Below, piece by piece: positions 8,046-16,677 of a stretch of 20,088 nucleotides of DNA. How positions within the stretch are numbered: the stretch's first letter is position 1; each line of letters begins with the position of its first letter. The notes under the pieces were generated by a model, which ran no database searches, was not told the origin of the DNA, and saw only the letters and a program-made list of their open reading frames with translations. Origin of the DNA: an uncultured Alphaproteobacteria bacterium (GTDB lineage Bacteria > Pseudomonadota > Alphaproteobacteria > RUG11792); contig CAUDEV010000015.1 of assembly GCA_958448685.1 (NCBI GenBank), positions 1 through 20,088 on the forward strand, read 5' to 3'. Position numbers and translations under genes: made by a program.

Positions 8046-9065
8046 GTGATCAAGATTGCTGTTGATGTTATGGGGGGAGATTTAGGCGTAGAAGCGACTA
8101 TTTCAGGTCTTCGCTTGTATTCAACAAAAAATGATTGTTCTGATATAGCTTTTCTGCTTTTTGGTGATGAGAAAATCATAGAATCAAAACTTTCAGAAGC
8201 GCCTCATAATTTGCTATATAGAGTATATGATACTGGAAATAATATTATTTCTGGGAATGATAAACCAGCCCATGCTTTGAAAAAAGGCCAAGGAACAAGT
8301 ATGTTCGAAGCAATAAATGTTGTTGCAAAGGGAGAAGCTGATGCTGTTGTTTCTTCTGGAAATACAGGGGCTTATATGGCTCTTTCCAAAATCCTTATAG
8401 GAACAATAGAAGGTATAGAAAGGCCTGCTATCGTTAGTATACTTCCGAATTTAAAAGGAAACACAGTTATGCTTGATTTGGGAGCAAATACAGATTGCTC
8501 TCCAACAAAGCTTGTTCAATTTGCCGTTATGGGAAATGCTGTTTCGAATATTCTTCAAAAAATAGATTCTCCAAAAATAGGTTTGCTTAATATAGGAACT
8601 GAGAAATCAAAAGGAACAGATTCTTTGGAAGAAGCATATGATATATTGCAGCAATCTAAAGATTTAAATTTTATAGGATTTGTCGAAGGAACTGATATAA
8701 CAAAGGGAACCGCTGATGTTATTGTGACAGATGGATTTTCTGGAAATATTTCTTTAAAGACTATGGAAGGAACCATAAAATATATAGTTCACACATTGAA
8801 AGAAGGTTTTTCCTCAAGTTTGATGGGAAAAATAGGATATATTTTCAGTAGAAAAGTTTTTCAAAAATTAAAAGATACCATAGATCCGAGATACCACAAT
8901 GGGGCTCCACTCGTTGGATTGAAAAAAATATCAATAAAGAGTCATGGAAATTCAGATGCTATTGGTTTTTCAAATGCTGTTTCAGTTGCTGTGAGATTGG
9001 CAAAATCTGAATTTATAAAAAATATTGAAGAAAAAATATCAGAAATCGAAAGGAAAAAATTCTGA
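8046..9065 (+). CDS. plsX: Phosphate acyltransferase PlsX
   Basis: PlsX converts acyl-ACP to acyl-phosphate, the donor for the first acylation of glycerol-3-phosphate in phospholipid synthesis. It is a soluble, membrane-associated enzyme. The 339 residues begin MIKIAVDVMGGD, the family's N-terminal signature. Other family blocks are VSSGNTGAYMAL (about 102-113), MLDLGANTDC (about 142-151), ADVIVTDGFSGNISLKTMEG (about 224-243) and GAPLVGLKKISIKSHG (about 287-302). The start codon is GTG with no strong ribosome site. It is the only start that gives the complete conserved N-terminus, and weak initiation may be compensated by coupling to rpmF. The stop overlaps the fabH start by one base (TGATG). 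Confidence 0.96.
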   Translation: MIKIAVDVMGGDLGVEATISGLRLYSTKNDCSDIAFLLFGDEKIIESKLSEAPHNLLYRVYDTGNNIISGNDKPAHALKKGQGTSMFEAINVVAKGEADAVVSSGNTGAYMALSKILIGTIEGIERPAIVSILPNLKGNTVMLDLGANTDCSPTKLVQFAVMGNAVSNILQKIDSPKIGLLNIGTEKSKGTDSLEEAYDILQQSKDLNFIGFVEGTDITKGTADVIVTDGFSGNISLKTMEGTIKYIVHTLKEGFSSSLMGKIGYIFSRKVFQKLKDTIDPRYHNGAPLVGLKKISIKSHGNSDAIGFSNAVSVAVRLAKSEFIKNIEEKISEIERKKF

Positions 9066-10021
9066 TGATTCAAATAAATAGTGTTGCATCTTATTTGCCG
9101 AAAAAGGTAGTAACTAATGATGATCTTTCAAAAACACTTGATACCTCTCATGAATGGATATATACAAGAACAGGAATATCATCAAGACATATAGCAGCGG
9201 ATGATGAGTTTGCTTCTGATTTAGCTTTAAATGCGGCAAAACAGGCTTTAGAAAAATCCAATTTAGATCCCAAAGATCTTGATGCAATAATAGTTACAAC
9301 AATAACTTCAGATAGAAGATTTCCATCGGTCGCTTGTAAAGTTCAAGGGGAATTAGGTGCAAATAAAGCTTTTGCCTTTGATGTTAATGCGGCATGTGCT
9401 GGATTTATATATGGATTGGCTGTTGCTGATAGTATGATGAAATCGATGAATTTAAAAAATGTCCTATTGATAGGAAGTGAGACTTTAACGAAATTTGTTG
9501 ATTGGACAGATAGGTCTACATGTGTTCTTTTTGGAGATGGTGCAGGGGCATTTGTTTTGCAAAACTCTACAGATAATTCAAGAGGTATAATTTCTACGAA
9601 ATTATACTCAAATGGGGAGGAAGAAAAATATAATTATTTACTTGCCCATAGCAGTTTGCAAAAAGCAGATAGAAATTATGTAACTATGGCTGGACGTTCT
9701 GTTTTTAAATATGCAATAGAATATATGGCGATGTCTATGACAGAAATATTAAAAGAAAATAATATGTCAATAGACGATATCGATTGGATTATTCCACATC
9801 AAGCAAATCGAAGGATTCTTGAATCTATGTGTAAAATGAAAGATTTTCCAATAGAAAAAGTAATAATAACAACAGATACACATGCGAATACATCTTCAGC
9901 TTCGATTCCATTGGCTCTTGATGACGCTATCACAAAAGGCACAGTGAAAAAAGGGGACACATTGTTGTTTACGGCGCTTGGCGCAGGACTCACTTGGGGA
10001 GCTGCTATAGTTAGGTTATAG
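9065..10021 (+). CDS. fabH: 3-oxoacyl-ACP synthase III (KASIII)
   Basis: FabH starts fatty acid chains by condensing acetyl-CoA with malonyl-ACP. The 318-residue protein has the thiolase-fold active-site triad in place. Cys111 is in DVNAACAGF, His245 in IIPHQANRR and Asn275 in HANTSSASIP. WIYTRTGISSRH (31-42) and the C-terminal GAGLTWGAAIVRL are also typical. Translation is coupled to plsX through a one-base overlap. The operon supplies both the starter reaction and the acyl donor for phospholipids. Confidence 0.97.
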   Translation: MIQINSVASYLPKKVVTNDDLSKTLDTSHEWIYTRTGISSRHIAADDEFASDLALNAAKQALEKSNLDPKDLDAIIVTTITSDRRFPSVACKVQGELGANKAFAFDVNAACAGFIYGLAVADSMMKSMNLKNVLLIGSETLTKFVDWTDRSTCVLFGDGAGAFVLQNSTDNSRGIISTKLYSNGEEEKYNYLLAHSSLQKADRNYVTMAGRSVFKYAIEYMAMSMTEILKENNMSIDDIDWIIPHQANRRILESMCKMKDFPIEKVIITTDTHANTSSASIPLALDDAITKGTVKKGDTLLFTALGAGLTWGAAIVRL

Positions 10022-10032
10022 GAATTATAAAT

Positions 10033-10377
10033 ATGCAATACGACAAAAGTAATATCTTTTATAAAATAATAAACAAAGAAGTAAAATCTAATATTGTTCT
10101 TGAAGGAAAACATTTTTTAGCTTTTCATGACATAACTCCAAAAGCCCCCGTTCATATTTTAATTATTCCTAAAGGATGTTATGTAGACTACAATGATTTT
10201 GTACTTAATGCAACTGATGAAGAGATAGTTAATTTTAACAAAGGGATTTCTGAAATAATAAAGTTAATGAAACTTGAAGAAGGTGGATTTAGATTAATAT
10301 CAAATTCTGGTAAATTTGGAAATCAAGAAGTCATGCATATGCATGTTCATATTTTAGGAAAATCATCTGAAGAATAA
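10033..10377 (+). CDS. HIT-family (Hint-like) nucleotide hydrolase/transferase
   Basis: The 114-residue protein carries the histidine triad HMHVH at residues 102-106 (MHMHVHILG), preceded by the SNSGKFGNQEVMH segment. N-terminal features are FYKIINKE and the FHDITPKAPVHILIIPK strand-turn-strand (31-47). Hint proteins hydrolyse nucleoside phosphoramidates such as AMP-lysine and can accept aminoacyl-adenylates. The neighbouring ileS (17 bases downstream) makes such an intermediate, but a functional link is only a suggestion. A TAGGAA ribosome site lies about 8 bases before the ATG, and the gene follows fabH by 11 bases. Confidence 0.93.
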   Translation: MQYDKSNIFYKIINKEVKSNIVLEGKHFLAFHDITPKAPVHILIIPKGCYVDYNDFVLNATDEEIVNFNKGISEIIKLMKLEEGGFRLISNSGKFGNQEVMHMHVHILGKSSEE

Positions 10378-10394
10378 TTATATTGGGGAATAAA

Positions 10395-13190
10395 ATGACT
10401 GAAAACAACCAAACAAAACAATTGAAAGATACAGTTTTTCTTCCAAAGACTTCTTTTCCTATGAAAGGGGATTTAACGAGAAAAGAACCGCTACTTGTCG
10501 AAGAATGGAAAAATACAAAAATTTTTGAAAAACTACGTGAAATTTCGAAAAGCAGAGAAAAATTCATAGTGCATTTTGGCCCTCCTTATGCTAATGGTCC
10601 AATACATTCAGGTCATGCTTTGATTGGAATTTTAAAAGATGCAGTAGCAAAATCATATCAAATGATGGGATATAATGCCCCTCTTGTGATTGGCTGGGAT
10701 TGTCATGGTTTGCCAATAGAATGGAAAATTGAAGAAAGTTATTTAAAGCAAGGGAAAAAACGAGAAAGCGTTCCTGTTGCTGAGTTTATGTCGAGGTGTA
10801 GAGAATTTGCTGCAAAATGGCGTGACGTTCAGAAAGAGGGATTCAGAAAGCTCGGTATAATATCTGATTTTGAAAATCCATATAGTACAATGGATAAAGA
10901 ATCAGAAGCGACTATTTGCGGGAAGTTTTTTGAAATACTCAAGAAGGGATTGGTATATCGAGGCAAGAAACCCGTTATGTGGTCTGTGGTTGAAAAAACA
11001 GCATTAGCAGAAGCTGAACTCGAATACTATGATAAAGTCAGTGATGCTATATTTGTGAAATTTCCAGTTATTGAATTTAAATCAGAGAAATTCAAAAATA
11101 CCTTTGCTGTTATATGGACAACGACTCCTTGGACAATTCCTGCGAACAAAGCTATCGCTTATTCTGAATCTTTTCAATATGTTATTTTATATGCGAATAA
11201 TGAGAAATATATAATTGCAAAAGATTTGGTATCATCATTTTTAAAAGAGACGGAATTAGATAATTATGAAATAATTTCGGAATTTTCAGGAAAAGAATTA
11301 GAAAGTATTATTTGTAATCATCCTTTACATAATCTCGGATTTACTCATAAAGTGCAGCTTTTGCCGGCTGATTATGTGACAGCAGATGCGGGAACAGGTT
11401 TAGTTCACACAGCGCCAGCTCATGGTTTGGATGATTTCATGCTTGGAAAGAAGTTTAATTTACCTCTTGAGGATACTGTAAATGATGATGGAACACTGGT
11501 TGAAGCCTTGCCTTATTTTGCAGGAGAGCATGTTTTTAAGGTTAATCCGAAAGTTATTGAGGAATTGCAAAAAGCAGGAAATTTAATAAAAGCATATAAA
11601 ATAACTCATAGTTATCCTCATTCCTGGAGATCAAAAGCTCCTCTGATTTTCAGAACAACAACACAATGGTTTATAAAAATTGATCCAATCAGAGAAAAAT
11701 TATTAAGTGAAATTGACAAAACAAAATGGTTTCCAGCGACTTATATTAATCGTATAAAATCAATGGTTGAAAAAAGGCCCGATTGGTGTATTTCAAGACA
11801 ACGTATCTGGGGAGTTCCGATTGCATTATTTATTAATAAAAAAACCGATGAAATCCTTATGGATGATGATGTTTTCAATAGAGTTATTGAGACTTTCAGA
11901 AATGAAGGAATAGAATCATGGAGAACAAGACCTGCATCATATTTTCTTGGAGAGAAATATAATCCTGAGGATTATAAACAAGTTTCAGACACGCTTGAAG
12001 TTTGGTTTGATAGTGCTTGTTCACATCATTATGTTTTGGAAAAAAGAGATTATATGAAATGGCCTGCAGATCTTTATTTTGAAGGATCTGATCAACATAG
12101 AGGATGGTTTCAATCATCTTTAGTTGAATCTGTATGTACAAAAGGAGAATCACCTTATAAGCAAGTTGCTACAAACGGATTTGTTCTTGATAAAGATGGA
12201 AAGAAAATGTCGAAATCTCTTGGAAATGTTATCTCTCCTGAAGACGTTACTTCCAAATTAGGTGCTGATATTTTGAGATTATGGTGTTTAAATTCTGACT
12301 ATTCTGAAGATATGAGAATAGGGGATGAAATATTAAAACGCCAACAAGACGTTTATAGGAGATTCCGAAACACCTTAAGATATTTGCTGGGTGTTTTGTC
12401 GGATTATGACCCAAGTTGCCATGTGGATTATTCTGAGTTGCCTGAATTGGAAAAGTTTATTCTTTTGAAATTATATAATTTGGATAAATTATTAAGAAAA
12501 TCGATATATAATTTTAATTTCCAAATATTTTATTCAGAACTTCATAACTTTTGTTCAAATGAACTTTCTGCATTTTATTTTGATATCAGAAAAGATTCTA
12601 TATACTGTGATAGCAAAAATGATCACAGAAGAAAAGCAAGTTTATATGTTATGAATCAAATATTCGTTTGTTTAACTCATTGGCTAGCTCCTGCTTTATC
12701 ATTTACGGCGGAAGAAGCTTGGTTGACGTATCCATTTAATCAGGAAAAGAATAGTATACATTTAAATCTTTTTCCAAAAATGCAAGAAGAATGGAACGAT
12801 TCTGAAATAGATATGAAGTGGAGATTTGTCCAGAGTATAAGAAAAACAATTACTGAGACAATAGAAATTGAAAGAGAAGCAAAAACGATAGGATCGAGTT
12901 TAGAAGCTGAAATTTTATTATATTCCAATAATTTGGAGAATATCAAAAAGCTTCAATCTTTGGATATCTCGGAAATTTCGATAGTATCGAAAGCAACAAT
13001 TGTTAATGCTCAAGTTCCATCAAATGCCATTTTAAATGAAGAAGTTGAAGTCGGTGTCATTGTGAAAAAAGCACCTGGACAAAAATGTGACAGATGTTGG
13101 AAAATTCTGGATGAAGTGAAAGAATTAGACACAGAATTTGGAAAAGTTAATTTATGTAAACGTTGTAATGCTGCAATTGTTAATGATTAA
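10395..13190 (+). CDS. ileS: Isoleucyl-tRNA synthetase
   Basis: This class I aminoacyl-tRNA synthetase charges tRNA-Ile and has an editing domain that removes valine. The protein is 931 residues from the ATG at 10395. The ATP-binding signatures are PIHSGHAL (HSGH, residues 71-74) and KMSKS (604-608). The editing (CP1) domain lies between them, with WTTTPWTIPANKA and GTGLVHTAPAHG. The C-terminus carries a four-Cys zinc site (CDRCW ... CKRC), as in bacterial type IleRS enzymes. A GGGGAA ribosome site at 10385-10390 supports the ATG. A longer reading from TTG at 10383 would start inside that site and is rejected. Confidence 0.97.
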   Translation: MTENNQTKQLKDTVFLPKTSFPMKGDLTRKEPLLVEEWKNTKIFEKLREISKSREKFIVHFGPPYANGPIHSGHALIGILKDAVAKSYQMMGYNAPLVIGWDCHGLPIEWKIEESYLKQGKKRESVPVAEFMSRCREFAAKWRDVQKEGFRKLGIISDFENPYSTMDKESEATICGKFFEILKKGLVYRGKKPVMWSVVEKTALAEAELEYYDKVSDAIFVKFPVIEFKSEKFKNTFAVIWTTTPWTIPANKAIAYSESFQYVILYANNEKYIIAKDLVSSFLKETELDNYEIISEFSGKELESIICNHPLHNLGFTHKVQLLPADYVTADAGTGLVHTAPAHGLDDFMLGKKFNLPLEDTVNDDGTLVEALPYFAGEHVFKVNPKVIEELQKAGNLIKAYKITHSYPHSWRSKAPLIFRTTTQWFIKIDPIREKLLSEIDKTKWFPATYINRIKSMVEKRPDWCISRQRIWGVPIALFINKKTDEILMDDDVFNRVIETFRNEGIESWRTRPASYFLGEKYNPEDYKQVSDTLEVWFDSACSHHYVLEKRDYMKWPADLYFEGSDQHRGWFQSSLVESVCTKGESPYKQVATNGFVLDKDGKKMSKSLGNVISPEDVTSKLGADILRLWCLNSDYSEDMRIGDEILKRQQDVYRRFRNTLRYLLGVLSDYDPSCHVDYSELPELEKFILLKLYNLDKLLRKSIYNFNFQIFYSELHNFCSNELSAFYFDIRKDSIYCDSKNDHRRKASLYVMNQIFVCLTHWLAPALSFTAEEAWLTYPFNQEKNSIHLNLFPKMQEEWNDSEIDMKWRFVQSIRKTITETIEIEREAKTIGSSLEAEILLYSNNLENIKKLQSLDISEISIVSKATIVNAQVPSNAILNEEVEVGVIVKKAPGQKCDRCWKILDEVKELDTEFGKVNLCKRCNAAIVND

Positions 13191-13212
13191 AAGCTTTTTA
13201 GGGAATTTAAAT

Positions 13213-13243
13213 TTGACATTTCAGTCTGAATTTGTATTATAAT
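13213..13243 (+). promoter_or_regulatory. Promoter for the DUF4167 gene
   Basis: A perfect TTGACA (13213-13218) is followed by TATTAT at 16 bases (13235-13240), overlapped by TATAAT at 19 bases (13238-13243). The next ATG is about 80 bases downstream, which leaves an AT-rich leader with no hairpin I can identify. Confidence 0.6.
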
Positions 13244-13320
13244 TATTATAGAGATATGGGGATTAAGCATATCATTAATAATAACAAAAATCTGCGTCAA
13301 TAGATATATTTTAGGAATTT

Positions 13321-13620
13321 ATGAAAAAGGAAAATTTGAATATAAAAGGTAAGGCTTATTACCAAAATTTGAAAACGCGTTATTTAAATGCTGCAAAAGA
13401 AGCCGCAGGAGATAGGGTTTTAAAAGAGTATAATTTGCAATTTGCAGAGCATTATTCTAGACTTATTTCAGAGAAATTTCCTGCTCAACAAAACATTTCT
13501 TCCACACCACAAGACGATACATCATCTGAGAATATTATCGAAAATAAAGCAAAATGTACTAATCGAAGAGTTGCAAGAAAACCTCAAGCAAAAATAAAGG
13601 AAAGTGAAACTGTTTCTTAA
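13321..13620 (+). CDS. DUF4167-like alphaproteobacterial protein
   Basis: The 99-residue protein of unknown function has a folded N-terminal half with IKGKAYYQNLKTRYLNAAKE and an AGDRVLKEYNLQFAEHYSRL helix (about 29-48). This pattern (two helices with an A-E-H-Y motif) matches the DUF4167 domain of Alphaproteobacteria, whose members read AGDRVxAENYxQHAEHYxR. From about residue 55 the tail is low-complexity and ends Lys/Arg-rich (RRVARKPQAK), which may bind nucleic acid; that is inference. An AGGA ribosome site (13313-13316) sits 5 bases before the ATG. Family members are often longer, with a disordered basic extension, so this is a short version. Confidence 0.7.
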   Translation: MKKENLNIKGKAYYQNLKTRYLNAAKEAAGDRVLKEYNLQFAEHYSRLISEKFPAQQNISSTPQDDTSSENIIENKAKCTNRRVARKPQAKIKESETVS

Positions 13621-13621
13621 C

Positions 13622-13642
13622 TAATTATTGATACAATAATTA
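13622..13642 (+). terminator. AT-only hairpin after the DUF4167 gene
   Basis: A perfect 9-base stem (TAATTATTG / CAATAATTA) with a 3-base loop starts 2 bases after the stop codon. There is one G-C pair and no T-run behind it, so it is at best a weak terminator or an mRNA 3'-end structure. Confidence 0.35.
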
Positions 13643-13671
13643 TATATTAGTTGACTTAACATAAAAGTAAT

Positions 13672-15189
13672 ATGATTTCAAAAGTCAAGACAGTTGCATT
13701 TGCAGGAATGAAGCCAATAGAGATCACTGTAGAATCTCAGATTTCTCCTGGATTAACTTCATTTATGATAGTTGGTTTGCCTGATAAAGCTGTTGGAGAA
13801 GCAAAGGAAAGAATAAGGTCTGCGTTTTTTCAATTGGGGATTCCATTTCCTTCACAAAAAGTGATAATTAATTTAGCTCCTGCAGATATTCCAAAAGCTG
13901 GTTCTCAATATGATTTGCCGATTGCATTAGCAATTTTGGGATCAATGGAAGTGATAGATATGACAATTCTGGAAAATAGTATTTCAATAGGAGAATTGGG
14001 ATTAGATGGCGAGTTGTCCTATGTTTCTGGAACTATATGTGCTGCTATGTTGGCTAATGAACTTGGAAAGTCATTAATCTGTCCGAAAGTATGTGAAAAA
14101 GAAGCTTTATGGAGTGGAAACAAAGAAATTATTGCAATTCCGAATATAATATCTTTGATTAATCATATAAAAGGAAAATCTCAAATTATTTCAACAGAAT
14201 TGCCTGTGAATTCAATAAAACAGATGGAATTTGGAATTGATATGGCTGATGTTTATGGACAGTTATTTGCAAAGAGAGCCTTAGAAATAGCCGTTTCCGG
14301 AGGACATAATGTTTTAATGATAGGTTCTCCTGGTTCTGGAAAATCTATGTTAGCTTCGAGAGTTCGAACTATTGCTCCTTTATTATCGTCAAAAGAAGCT
14401 CTCGAAACAACATGTATATATAGTTTAGCAGGAATGCTTCCAAAAGAAGGTTTGATTTATTATCCACCTTATCGAGAGCCACATTGCTCTGCTTCATTAA
14501 TTTCAATGATAGGAGGAGGTTCAGATGCCAAACCTGGTGAATTATCTCTTGCACATAATGGATTTTTGTTTCTTGATGAATTGCCTGAATTTCAGTGTTC
14601 TGTTATTGATGCATTGAGACAACCTCTTGAAACAAATGAAGTAACAATTTCAAGAGCAAAGGAACATATAACGTATCCTGCCAATATACAACTTATTGCC
14701 GCAATGAATCCTTGTAAATGCGGATTTTATGGTGATTCGAAGAGACAATGTTCAAAAGCTCCAAAATGTGCCACAGAATATAGGAATAGGATTTCAGGTC
14801 CGATATTGGATAGATTTGATATAGTGATTTATGTCAATAGCATAAAACCAAATGAATTGTTTGGAGAAGAAAAAAGAGAAAAGTCTGAAATTATTAGAAA
14901 ACGAGTTGAAAGCGTTCGAAATATTCAAAAAGAAAGAGCACAAAAATCAGGTTTTGAAAATTATTTAAATGGAAAAACTGTCGGGAAATATCTTGATGAA
15001 ATTACGAAATTAGATATGGAATCAAAGATATTTTTTAACAAAGCTATTGCCCATGCAAATTTATCAACAAGGGGGTGCAGAAAAATATTAAAAGTAGCCA
15101 GGACAATTGCAGATATGGAGTTTTCAAAAATTATACAAAAACATCATATATCAGAAGCATTACAATACAGGTTATTGGATATTAATTAA
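13672..15189 (+). CDS. YifB/ComM-family Mg-chelatase-like AAA+ ATPase
   Basis: The 505-residue protein belongs to the ComM/YifB family. ComM is a hexameric helicase that helps integrate foreign DNA during natural transformation, but the role in non-competent bacteria is unclear. The N-terminal Lon-protease-like domain shows GLTSFMIVGLPDKAVGEAKERIRSA (about 27-51) and APADIPKAGSQYDLPIALAIL. The AAA+ core has Walker A GSPGSGKS (218-225) and Walker B FLFLDELPEF (298-307). The four-Cys cluster C348, C350, C360, C366 and the RISGPILDRFD sensor region follow. The C-terminal STRGCRKILKVARTIAD helix is standard. All key residues are present, so it appears functional. No other competence gene is in the window. 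Confidence 0.92.
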   Translation: MISKVKTVAFAGMKPIEITVESQISPGLTSFMIVGLPDKAVGEAKERIRSAFFQLGIPFPSQKVIINLAPADIPKAGSQYDLPIALAILGSMEVIDMTILENSISIGELGLDGELSYVSGTICAAMLANELGKSLICPKVCEKEALWSGNKEIIAIPNIISLINHIKGKSQIISTELPVNSIKQMEFGIDMADVYGQLFAKRALEIAVSGGHNVLMIGSPGSGKSMLASRVRTIAPLLSSKEALETTCIYSLAGMLPKEGLIYYPPYREPHCSASLISMIGGGSDAKPGELSLAHNGFLFLDELPEFQCSVIDALRQPLETNEVTISRAKEHITYPANIQLIAAMNPCKCGFYGDSKRQCSKAPKCATEYRNRISGPILDRFDIVIYVNSIKPNELFGEEKREKSEIIRKRVESVRNIQKERAQKSGFENYLNGKTVGKYLDEITKLDMESKIFFNKAIAHANLSTRGCRKILKVARTIADMEFSKIIQKHHISEALQYRLLDIN

Positions 15190-15257
15190 TAATATAATAT
15201 CTGTATATCTTTTTATAGAAAGAATAAAAATATTTTTTACCAGGTGAAAAAATAATA

Positions 15258-15287
15258 TTGATATATTTTTAGCACATATGATATAAT
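15258..15287 (+). promoter_or_regulatory. Promoter for the HD-fis-mreC gene set
   Basis: TTGATA (15258-15263), an 18-base spacer and a perfect TATAAT (15282-15287) lie 29 bases before the HD gene ATG. No other promoter of this quality is seen before mreC. Confidence 0.6.
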
Positions 15288-15316
15288 AAAAATATACGTG
15301 GTTGATCGAAGGTCAT

Positions 15317-16414
15317 ATGTTTTATAAATATAAAAAGATATTTGTAATTTTTATTCTATCATTTATATCACTATCCATTCTTGGATATTTTTCATATAAG
15401 GATTATCGACAGCATCATATAGAAGTTATTTGGAATGAAAAGGTAGAATGTAATGATAATATTTTGAAAATTATAAATTCTCCAATAGTTCAGAGATTGA
15501 AACATGTAGATCAGTCAGGACCTGCAAGGTATTTGGGGCCAAAACTTCCGAGTTTTTCCAGATATGAACATTCGATAGGAGTGTTTGCTTTATTAAAAAA
15601 GTTTAATCTTTCTTCTAAAGAACAAATTGCCGGTTTATTACATGATGCTTCTCATACTGTTTTTTCTCATGTTGGAGATTTTATATGGGGCGAAAACATT
15701 AATGATTATGCTGAATCAAGTTACCAAGATTCTATTCATATGAAATATCTGAAAGACAAAGGATGTGATAAAATTTTAAAAGAGATTGGATTAACTCTAA
15801 AAGATATTGATGTAGAAAAAAATGGATATTTAGCCTTGGATCAAAGTTTGCCGGATATGTGTGCAGATAGAATTCAGTATAATATACATACAGGAATATT
15901 AATTGGGAAAATTTCTAAGAGTGATGCAAAAGATATTGTTGATTCTATTGGGTTTGAAAACAAAAAATGGTTTTTTACAAATATAGATACCGCAAAAAAA
16001 TTCGCAGAATTGTCTTTATATTTCACTCAAAATTTTTGGGGAGCAAAATGGAATACATCAATGAATATACATTTTGCAAACGCATTGAAGCGAGCCTTAA
16101 AATTGAAAATTTTAACGTCAAAGGATATGTTTTCAACAGACAAAAGTGTTGTGAATAAACTGATAAAAAATCAAGATCATATTATTCAATTAAATTTGCA
16201 ACAATGTAAATACCCTGTTTCTCATATCCAAGGCAAAAAATATAAAAAACAGCAGCGCTTTTATCCAAAGTTTAGAGGTGTGGATCCTCTAATAAAAGAT
16301 CAAAATGGAAAATTAAAAAGACTTTCCGAAGTTGATATCATGTTCAAAAATCATTATAATGAAGTAAAATCCTGGTGCAAGGCTGGATTTGAGATAGATA
16401 TTCTTGATGAATAA
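15317..16414 (+). CDS. Membrane-anchored HD-domain phosphohydrolase
   Basis: The 365-residue protein has an N-terminal membrane anchor (about residues 8-27, preceded by YKYKK), then a soluble HD domain. The metal ligands can be followed as His85 (SRYEHSIGVF), His109-Asp110 (GLLHDASHTVFSH) and Asp184 (PDMCADRIQY). This order and spacing resemble the SAMHD1/dGTPase branch of the HD superfamily, whose members hydrolyse nucleotides. The exact substrate cannot be read from sequence. The ATG at 15317 is preceded by CGAAGG (15307-15312), so it is preferred to an in-frame TTG at 15302. The C-terminal third is basic and unassigned. It leads a close-packed set with a Fis-type regulator and mreC. Confidence 0.82.
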   Translation: MFYKYKKIFVIFILSFISLSILGYFSYKDYRQHHIEVIWNEKVECNDNILKIINSPIVQRLKHVDQSGPARYLGPKLPSFSRYEHSIGVFALLKKFNLSSKEQIAGLLHDASHTVFSHVGDFIWGENINDYAESSYQDSIHMKYLKDKGCDKILKEIGLTLKDIDVEKNGYLALDQSLPDMCADRIQYNIHTGILIGKISKSDAKDIVDSIGFENKKWFFTNIDTAKKFAELSLYFTQNFWGAKWNTSMNIHFANALKRALKLKILTSKDMFSTDKSVVNKLIKNQDHIIQLNLQQCKYPVSHIQGKKYKKQQRFYPKFRGVDPLIKDQNGKLKRLSEVDIMFKNHYNEVKSWCKAGFEIDILDE

Positions 16415-16432
16415 ATTTTTAAAGGTTTTCAT

Positions 16433-16672
16433 ATGAGAAAGTATAGTATTTCTTCCGCAATAGATGTGCTTTTGGATAATTTCATTATATTACAAAAAGA
16501 TATTGCTAATGTTACAGGATTATATCATACTGTCGTGAAAGAAGCGGAACAGGCTGTAATAAAAAAAATTATGCTTGCAACAGATAGAAACAAAACAAAA
16601 ACGGCAAAAGTTTTGGGGATTAGTCGCAACACATTGGATTCAAAGATAAAGAGCTTAAAAATTGAAATATAA
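16433..16672 (+). CDS. Fis-family small DNA-binding protein
   Basis: The 79-residue protein has a C-terminal helix-turn-helix of the Fis/HTH_8 type. AVIKKIMLATDRNKTKTAKV (about 40-59) is followed by LGISRNTLDSKIKSLKI, compared with the G-N-x-T-x-A-A-x-x-L-G-I-x-R-x-T-L-x-x-K-L pattern of the family. The N-terminal half could form the dimerisation helices. It might be a nucleoid-associated protein or a stand-alone output domain of the NtrC type; the small size favours the first. AAAGG (16421-16425) serves as the ribosome site. Gaps to the neighbours are 18 and 5 bases, so the genes are co-transcribed. Confidence 0.8.
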   Translation: MRKYSISSAIDVLLDNFIILQKDIANVTGLYHTVVKEAEQAVIKKIMLATDRNKTKTAKVLGISRNTLDSKIKSLKIEI

Positions 16673-16677
16673 CAGAT

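Noticed and set aside
10383..10394. Upstream TTG start for ileS
   Set aside because: It would place the GGGGAA ribosome site inside the coding region. The ATG at 10395 has that site at correct spacing.
15302..15316. TTG start for the HD-domain gene
   Set aside because: CGAAGG at 15307-15312 is a good ribosome site for the ATG at 15317 and would be coding under the longer reading.
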